Shown here: piece after piece, positions 32,265 through 37,081 of the stretch
How the letters are laid out: each line of letters starts with the position of its first letter
How positions within the stretch are numbered: position 1 is the first letter of the stretch
Assembly (NCBI GenBank): GCA_001593865.1
Contig: LUCB01000014.1
Coordinates: forward strand, 1-37,081
Reading direction: 5' to 3'
From: Candidatus Bathyarchaeota archaeon B24
GTDB taxonomy: Archaea; Thermoproteota; CALKCG01; B24
Length of the DNA stretch: 37,081 bases
Notes under the pieces: model-generated
Seen by the model: only the letters and a program-made list of their open reading frames with translations
What the model was told of the DNA's origin: nothing
The model's database searches: none
Translations under genes and position numbers: made by a program

Positions 32265-33011
32265 ATGGTTCTACGTTTAAGGATGGCTGAGGCTAAGACC
32301 TGGAAGAACATGCTAAACTCGTTGTCAGCTTTGGTAGACGAGGTCTGTATAACGGCTGATGAGGAGGGGCTTAAGGTGAAGGCTATGGACCCCAGCCACG
32401 TATCTATGGTGGACTTCGAGTGGAGCCGAAGCGCCTTCGACGAGTATGAGGTCGATAAGCCGACGACCATAGGTTTGAATATCAAGGAGGTCTTGAAGCT
32501 TCTGAGGAGGATCAGCGGTGAAAGCATGGAGCTTAGCTTCGACGAATCTACCGGTAGGCTTGAGATGAAGCTTATCGGAAGGTATACCCGAAGGTTTACG
32601 GTATCCACCCTACAGCTTACGGGTGAGGAGATCCCGCCTCTTAGGGTCGAGTTCGACGTTTCGGCTAAGGTGACATCAAGCTGCCTTGAGAGAACCGTGG
32701 TCGACGCCGCTACCGTAAGCGATATACTGAAGTTTAAGGCTACCGAAGATGTATTCGTCATGGAGGCGAGCGGCGAGCTCGGAGAGGTTACGGTCGAGCT
32801 CGATAGGACTAGCGAAGCCCTCCTCGACCTACAGGTTAGACAGCCCAGCGAGGCGAGCTACAGCCTAACGTTTCTAGAGGATATCGTTAAGTCTGCCTCT
32901 GATCTGGCTGGGACGGTTAGCGTCGAGTTCAGCACGGATAAGCCGCTTAAACTGAACTTCGATGTGCTTCAGGGTAAGCTCATATACTATATAGCCCCGT
33001 ATGTGGAGTAA
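32265..33011 (+). CDS. pcn: DNA polymerase sliding clamp PCNA
   Basis: A 248-residue clamp subunit; the ring encircles DNA and tethers polymerases, ligase and FEN1. Two repeated beta-alpha-beta clamp folds are visible: residues 1-120 (LRMAEAKTWKNMLNSLSALV, GLKVKAMDPSHVSMVDFEW, the PCNA hallmark) and 125-248, ending KLIYYIAPYVE, the typical C-terminus near the PIP-binding pocket. The MVLRLRMAEAK start matches other archaeal clamps, so I keep the ATG at 32265. First gene of the cluster pcn-priL-priS-gins15, which recurs in archaea. Only one pcn is in the window. Confidence 0.97.
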   Translation: MVLRLRMAEAKTWKNMLNSLSALVDEVCITADEEGLKVKAMDPSHVSMVDFEWSRSAFDEYEVDKPTTIGLNIKEVLKLLRRISGESMELSFDESTGRLEMKLIGRYTRRFTVSTLQLTGEEIPPLRVEFDVSAKVTSSCLERTVVDAATVSDILKFKATEDVFVMEASGELGEVTVELDRTSEALLDLQVRQPSEASYSLTFLEDIVKSASDLAGTVSVEFSTDKPLKLNFDVLQGKLIYYIAPYVE

Positions 33012-33020
33012 AGGAAGGTC

Positions 33021-34106
33021 ATGGAGGTTTCAAGGGAGAAGCTTGCCCGCTACCCCTTCACGTCTGAGGCTGCCGAATACATTAAGGCTAGAGGTCTTTT
33101 TCTATCCGATTTCGAGAAGCCTGAGTTTCAGGTAGTGGTCGAGAGGGCTGAAGAGAGGATTCGGGAAGCCCTTGAGAAAGGAGTCGTAAGCTATAGGGGC
33201 GACGTAGTAGCGGATGTCGAGATCTTATCTTTCCCTCTGGCTCTTGCGTTGGTAAACTCGATCCAAGATAATTTCCTCAAACACCGGTATGCTCTGGCGG
33301 AGTCTGAAAGGGCTAGACGTATCTTAGCCAACGAGGAGCCTCGGGTTGTCTTAGAAGTCGCCCGCGATGCTTTAGGCTGGAAGGCGAGGTTCGTAGGCTC
33401 CAAGCTCATGTACGATTATGCGTTAGACCTAGGAAGCTACCTAGAGGTTGCCTCTGTTTTCCACCACGAACGTTGGAAGCTTGTGAATAGACCTGTTAAG
33501 GATGGATACGTCTACCTGACGAGTAGAGAGTTTACGAGGCTTATCGCGGAGGGTATTAAGGGGATAATAGAGGATGAGATCGAAGCCAGCCCTAGGGGAA
33601 GGTTGCCCCCTAAGCTTGGAGAGGTCGCGGATAGGATCCGTCGTCTTCTCTCTGAGAAGAGGCCTGCGTCTGAGGTGACAGAGGTTGTTAAAGGTAGGGT
33701 AGTCGTGGAGGCGTTTCCGCCCTGTATAAAGAGCTTCTACCAAGCTCTGCTTAAAGGAGAGCATCTGCCTCATGTCGCTAGGTTCGCTATAACGAGTTTT
33801 CTACTGAACATAGGGGTCGAGGTGGAAGAGGTTGTTAAGCTGTTTACGAGGATACCTGACGCCAACGAGAGAATAACCAGGTATCAGGTCGAGCATATAG
33901 CGGGTTTACGAGGCTCTAAGACGAAGTATACGCCTCCTAAATGTGAAACCCTTAAGACCCATGGTCTATGCGTCGAGGGTGGGCGTTTTTGCGGGAGGGT
34001 TAAACATCCCCTCACATACTACAGGAGGGCTTTAAGGAGGTTTGGGAGGGTTGGAGAGAGGGAGAAACCTGAGCTTTCTGAGGAGCCTATTCAGGAAGTT
34101 TTATGA
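33021..34106 (+). CDS. priL: DNA primase large subunit PriL
   Basis: A 361-residue accessory subunit of archaeal/eukaryotic primase that stabilises PriS and helps start and hand over primers. The N-terminal domain (about 1-210) is mostly helical; the C-terminal iron-sulfur domain has the four expected cysteines at 235 (FPPCIKSFY), 308, 317 and 324, consistent with a [4Fe-4S] cluster, followed by the conserved HPLTYYRRA. It starts 9 nt after pcn. The last ~55-65 nt overlap the N-terminus of priS, showing tight coupling. Confidence 0.95.
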   Translation: MEVSREKLARYPFTSEAAEYIKARGLFLSDFEKPEFQVVVERAEERIREALEKGVVSYRGDVVADVEILSFPLALALVNSIQDNFLKHRYALAESERARRILANEEPRVVLEVARDALGWKARFVGSKLMYDYALDLGSYLEVASVFHHERWKLVNRPVKDGYVYLTSREFTRLIAEGIKGIIEDEIEASPRGRLPPKLGEVADRIRRLLSEKRPASEVTEVVKGRVVVEAFPPCIKSFYQALLKGEHLPHVARFAITSFLLNIGVEVEEVVKLFTRIPDANERITRYQVEHIAGLRGSKTKYTPPKCETLKTHGLCVEGGRFCGRVKHPLTYYRRALRRFGRVGEREKPELSEEPIQEVL

Positions 34107-35283
34107 AGAGAACGGGGCTCTTCTGGAGACTCCGAGCAGTATGGAGCGTAGAGAATTCGGTTTTCTGACCCTCGATAGGCGTATAATGGTCAGGCATCTA
34201 TCCTTTGAAAAAAAGGATGAACTCCTCGAGTTCATAGTGGATAGGGTTCCGTCAGACTGCTACCGCTCCGCAGCCTACTACATGGACCCTGGGGCTCCTG
34301 AGATGTCGGGTAAGGGCTGGCTCGGCGCGGACTTGGTCTTCGACATAGATGCAGACCATATTCCCTCGCCGTGTAAAGAGGAACATGATAGGTGGAGGTG
34401 TCTAGACTGTGGCGAGGAGGGTAAAGGAACGGCACCGGATCTATGTCCTAGATGCGGCTCCAAGCGAATCGAGGAGCGGCTCTGGTTCTGCTCCCGATGC
34501 TTGGAGGCGGCTAAGCTTGAGACTGTTAAGCTGTTAGACTTCCTGACGTCAGACTTCGGTCTGACGTATGACGAGCTGAAGGTCTACTTCTCGGGGCACC
34601 GGGGTTACCACGTTCACGTAGAGTCTGAGGCGCTTAGGTCCCTAGGTCAAGACGCTAGGAGAGAGATAGCCGATTACATAACAGGGTTGGGTATAGACCC
34701 CTCTATGCATGGTCTACTCCACCTAAGGGGGGAGGATGAGCTGTCTAAGCTTTTGGAGTGTTCTTCATGGGCTGGTAGGCTTATGAGGGGTGGGTATGAG
34801 TTTATCCTCGAAGGGTCTGTAGAAGATTTCGTGAGAATCGGTTTAAGTAAGTATCAGGCCTCAGCGTTGGTCGAGAACAGAGATGTGGTCTTAGAGTCTT
34901 GGTGGAAAGGCGGTTTTCTGAAGTCTGTCAAGGGTCTAGGTAGGAGGGGATGGGCAAAGGTCTTTCTAGAGGCTGCTAGAAGAGAGGCTGCTTTGATAGA
35001 CACGGTCGTCACGACAGATGTGCATAGGCTTATAAGGCTGGAGGGGTCGCTCCACGGCAAGACCGGTTTCAGAAAAACCAGGGTGTCGGGAAGTCTAGAG
35101 TCCTTCGACCCTCTGAAGGAGGCCATAGCTTTTAATCGAGGTGAGGTTCGGATTTACGTGGAGAAGGCGCCGGAGTTCAGGGTCGGAGACTCCATCTATG
35201 GCCCCTACAGCGATGAAGATGTCGAACTACCCACTGCGGCCGCGGTTCTATTGGTCTGTAAGGGCCTAGCGTATGTGGTTTAA
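34051..35283 (+). CDS. priS: DNA primase catalytic subunit PriS
   Basis: About 410 residues; synthesises RNA/DNA primers. The catalytic acidic motif DIDAD is at 98-102 with the family's REFGF and MVRHLSF just before; SGHRGYHVHV (181-190) holds the nucleotide-binding Ser-Gly-His. A zinc knuckle is formed by cysteines at about 117, 120, 132 and 135, with a further CSRC at 147-150. The start lies inside priL: AAGGAGG at 34034-34040 points to the TTG at 34051 (10-nt spacing); a TTG at 34042 is also possible. No ATG fits before the conserved FRKFYEE. Confidence 0.95.
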   Translation: MERGRNLSFLRSLFRKFYEENGALLETPSSMERREFGFLTLDRRIMVRHLSFEKKDELLEFIVDRVPSDCYRSAAYYMDPGAPEMSGKGWLGADLVFDIDADHIPSPCKEEHDRWRCLDCGEEGKGTAPDLCPRCGSKRIEERLWFCSRCLEAAKLETVKLLDFLTSDFGLTYDELKVYFSGHRGYHVHVESEALRSLGQDARREIADYITGLGIDPSMHGLLHLRGEDELSKLLECSSWAGRLMRGGYEFILEGSVEDFVRIGLSKYQASALVENRDVVLESWWKGGFLKSVKGLGRRGWAKVFLEAARREAALIDTVVTTDVHRLIRLEGSLHGKTGFRKTRVSGSLESFDPLKEAIAFNRGEVRIYVEKAPEFRVGDSIYGPYSDEDVELPTAAAVLLVCKGLAYVV

Positions 35284-35300
35284 GAGGAGGGTCTATCGTT

Positions 35301-35852
35301 TTGTACAAGGAGCTTCTTGAAGCCTGGATACGGGAAAGAGATGGTGAAGAGCTTCAACCACTCCCTAAAGATTTCTACAAGAGACTAAGCTCATACTTCC
35401 GACGTAGGGTCGAGAGTTCTAGAATAGTCGACCCCAGGAGCATATCTGCACGGCTCATACGGACGGAGACAGCGAACGCCTTGAGGCTTTTCACCAAGCT
35501 CTACGAGCTTAGACTTCGTAAAATCATGTCTATGGCTCTCGAGGCCATGGATGTTCCGCGTTCGAACTTAACCGAGGAGGAGGCTGAGCTATTAAACTAT
35601 ATAGAGGCTTTCAAAGAGGCACGTGATAAGCTGGCGGAAACTATAGCGGATGGTCGAGAGCCTAAAGTGACTCCTCTAAAGTCTAGGAAGATGGCCCTAG
35701 TTAGGTTTCTGAAGGAGAGCCCCGCTATCGTAGGAGTAGACTTGAAGAGCTATGGTCCGTTTAAACCCGAAGACGTAGCTTATATCCCTAAAGAGAACGC
35801 TGAAGTTCTTGAAAAAAGAGGAGTAGTCGTCAAGTTAGACGTTGAAAGTTAA
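35301..35852 (+). CDS. gins15: GINS complex subunit Gins15 (Gins51)
   Basis: A 183-residue subunit of the GINS complex that joins MCM helicase and GAN/Cdc45 in the replicative CMG-like machine. The order is helical A domain first (about 1-120), then a small C-terminal B domain (VGVDLKSYGPFKPEDVAYIP, 143-162, then NAEVLEKRGVVVKL), which is the Gins15/Sld5-Psf1 arrangement rather than Gins23. The start is a TTG at 35301 with GAGGAGGG about 7 nt upstream. It lies 17 nt after priS, completing the replication cluster. Confidence 0.9.
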   Translation: MYKELLEAWIRERDGEELQPLPKDFYKRLSSYFRRRVESSRIVDPRSISARLIRTETANALRLFTKLYELRLRKIMSMALEAMDVPRSNLTEEEAELLNYIEAFKEARDKLAETIADGREPKVTPLKSRKMALVRFLKESPAIVGVDLKSYGPFKPEDVAYIPKENAEVLEKRGVVVKLDVES

Positions 35853-35902
35853 TATGCGACCTGTCATCTTATCAGAGGTGCGTCGGGGGAGATGAGGCTA
35901 CT

Positions 35903-37018
35903 ATGTCTGTGAAGTGTGAGGTTATCGAGAATAAAGATGGAACGCATAGGGTGCAGACCTCTGTCGACGGACGAAGTGTAAGCTGGTTAACGATCATAGA
36001 CCTCAAGATGCATTACGGTGCTTCTAAACTGGATGTGGGCGGTATAGCCGGTGTGTATACAGAAAGGGAGTTTAGGGGAAGAGGGTACTCTAGAAGGACG
36101 ATGAACCATGCTTTAGAATGGATGTGTTCTCGTGGATACCCGCTCACAGCCTTGTTCGGAATCCATGAATACTACCACAGATACAGCTTCGCCACGTTCA
36201 TGGGCGAACACCGCGCTAGGATATCTCTGAGAAACCTCTCTAGGGTTGAGGCTTCAGATGAATACCAAGTGGTCCTACACGACGAACCCGACTATAAGTC
36301 GGAGGAAATAGCTAGGCTCTACGAAGAAATGAACGTGGACAGGGTTGCCTCAAGGGTGAGGGCTCCAGGCTCTTGGAAGGGGTTCAGGAAGGGGGTGGCA
36401 TGGGGACATAGTCCCAGAGTTTTAGTGGCCGAGGAGCATGGTAAGGTCATGGGCTACGCCGTAGTCGAGAGGTGGCCTCCTCCAGACGAGCTTCCTATAG
36501 CCGAGGTCAACGCCTTAAACCATAGCTACCATGTATACAGGTCTCTGCTTAAAGAGATCTACCATGTTATGGCCGAAGACCTCAAGACCTCGGCGGTATT
36601 TTACGTTCCACCAGACCATCCCATAGTGGACGTTTTAAAGACATACGGCTGCCGTTTTGAAAGCAGTTATCCGTGGAAGGGAGACGGAATGGCTAGGGTT
36701 TTAAACCTTAAGCTACTCCTAGCATCCATCGAGGCGGAGCTTGAACGAAGGTCTAAAGGTGTGAATGGAGCTGTTTGCATAAAACTTCCAGGTGAGGCTG
36801 TGACGCTCGTCGTCGATGACGGGTCTGTAAAGGTTAAAGAAGGTATTAACGCGGTTAACGTCGTCAAGCTCGGATACGGAGAGGCTGCCCAATTAATCCT
36901 CGGGTATCGGAACCCCTATGAGCTTCTATCCACGGTCGAGACACATGGCAACGTCGGGATACTAGCGAAACTGTTTCCTAAGCGAATACCATATGTTTGG
37001 CAGCCTGATAGATGGTGA
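35903..37018 (+). CDS. Eis-like GNAT acetyltransferase with SCP2-like C-terminus
   Basis: A 371-residue protein with the three-part build of the Eis family. GNAT domain 1 has GGIAGVYTEREFRGRGYSRR (46-65), where the arginine-glycine loop binds acetyl-CoA, and GIHEYYHRYSF. A second, degenerate GNAT-like domain spans about 110-260, and a sterol-carrier-like domain about 265-371 (VCIKLPGEAVTLVVDDGSV). Eis relatives acetylate amines such as aminoglycosides or protein lysines; the archaeal substrate is unknown. It lies 50 nt after gins15 and may be transcribed with it. Confidence 0.85.
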   Translation: MSVKCEVIENKDGTHRVQTSVDGRSVSWLTIIDLKMHYGASKLDVGGIAGVYTEREFRGRGYSRRTMNHALEWMCSRGYPLTALFGIHEYYHRYSFATFMGEHRARISLRNLSRVEASDEYQVVLHDEPDYKSEEIARLYEEMNVDRVASRVRAPGSWKGFRKGVAWGHSPRVLVAEEHGKVMGYAVVERWPPPDELPIAEVNALNHSYHVYRSLLKEIYHVMAEDLKTSAVFYVPPDHPIVDVLKTYGCRFESSYPWKGDGMARVLNLKLLLASIEAELERRSKGVNGAVCIKLPGEAVTLVVDDGSVKVKEGINAVNVVKLGYGEAAQLILGYRNPYELLSTVETHGNVGILAKLFPKRIPYVWQPDRW

Positions 37019-37034
37019 CGACGCTTTTATTAGG

Positions 37035-37080
37035 TTACAGGAGTTCCTTATAATTCTCAGCTACTTTTCTGAAGGCTTCG
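37035..37080 (-). CDS. 3' end of a minus-strand gene, cut by the window edge
   Basis: The minus strand from the right edge reads EAFRKVAENYKELL and ends in TAA at 37037-37035. The sequence is a plausible amphipathic C-terminal helix with archaeal codon choice, and it ends 16 nt from the convergent acetyltransferase stop. Too short to identify. Confidence 0.5.
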   Translation of the reverse strand, partial: EAFRKVAENYKELL

Positions 37081-37081
37081 A

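Noticed and set aside
32138-32761. Minus-strand frame of 207 codons over pcn
   Set aside because: Antisense to PCNA, Ser/Thr-rich, no ribosome-binding site; the FtsZ-like operon promoter lies inside it.

Overview
The window is chromosomal DNA from an archaeon, most likely an uncultivated thermophilic member of the Thermoproteota/TACK group (Bathyarchaeia-like; this placement is inferred, not proven). The evidence is a PCNA - primase large subunit - primase small subunit - GINS cluster, an archaeal-type ELP3, an STT3/AglB oligosaccharyltransferase, TrpB2, a HypA plus MinD-type HypB pair, TATA boxes about 25 nt from leaderless starts, a CRISPR repeat carrying the ATTGAAAG tag, and heavy AGG/ATA codon use.

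Layout. 1-340: the end of a CRISPR array transcribed leftwards, with its leader, and no cas genes in view. 513-2854: trpB2 convergent with a short phosphoglycerate-dehydrogenase-type gene. 3017-7160: a metal-handling block, with a zinc-ribbon protein, hypA and a HypB-type ATPase on the plus strand, facing an operon of a chimeric substrate-binding protein and two tandem methyltransferases. 7279-10094: an MFS transporter and a PHP-like DUF3604 protein. 10346-13471: a CobW/G3E GTPase and an aquaporin lacking the usual selectivity-filter arginine, convergent with an ArsA-like ATPase and a thioredoxin-like protein; this is a candidate metalloid-handling block. 13656-16065: a MoaD-like protein, two stand-alone Lrp ligand-binding domains, a broken NikR-like gene and a Gfo/Idh/MocA oxidoreductase.

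16259-18962 is a variable patch: small hypothetical genes, a VapBC pair, a gene broken by frameshifts, and what looks like a frameshifted integrase N-terminal fragment running out of a tRNA-Gly gene. This is the usual scar of an SSV-type element integrated in a tRNA. 19096-24139 returns to core genes: elp3, a double-SIS sugar isomerase, a tiny zinc ribbon too short for routine calling, and aglB.

The most interesting region is 24149-32019, a tightly coupled minus-strand operon: (1) an exported protein with one C-terminal membrane anchor; (2) an 873-residue FtsZ/tubulin-like GTPase with intact T1, T4 and T7-like loops but a large helical insertion; (3) an 818-residue polytopic membrane protein with a long cytoplasmic helical tail; (4) a 329-residue protein that I read as a second FtsZ/tubulin-fold protein that has lost its nucleotide-binding glycines; (5) a small soluble protein; and (6) possibly a 36-residue zinc ribbon. 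The genes overlap by 4-17 nt or lie 1 nt apart, so they are probably co-translated. I infer an envelope-spanning membrane-remodelling or cytoskeletal machine related to the FtsZ-like (FtsZl) families. It is divergent from the replication cluster (pcn-priL-priS-gins15, 32265-35852), which is followed by an Eis-type acetyltransferase and the 3' end of a minus-strand gene cut by the window edge.
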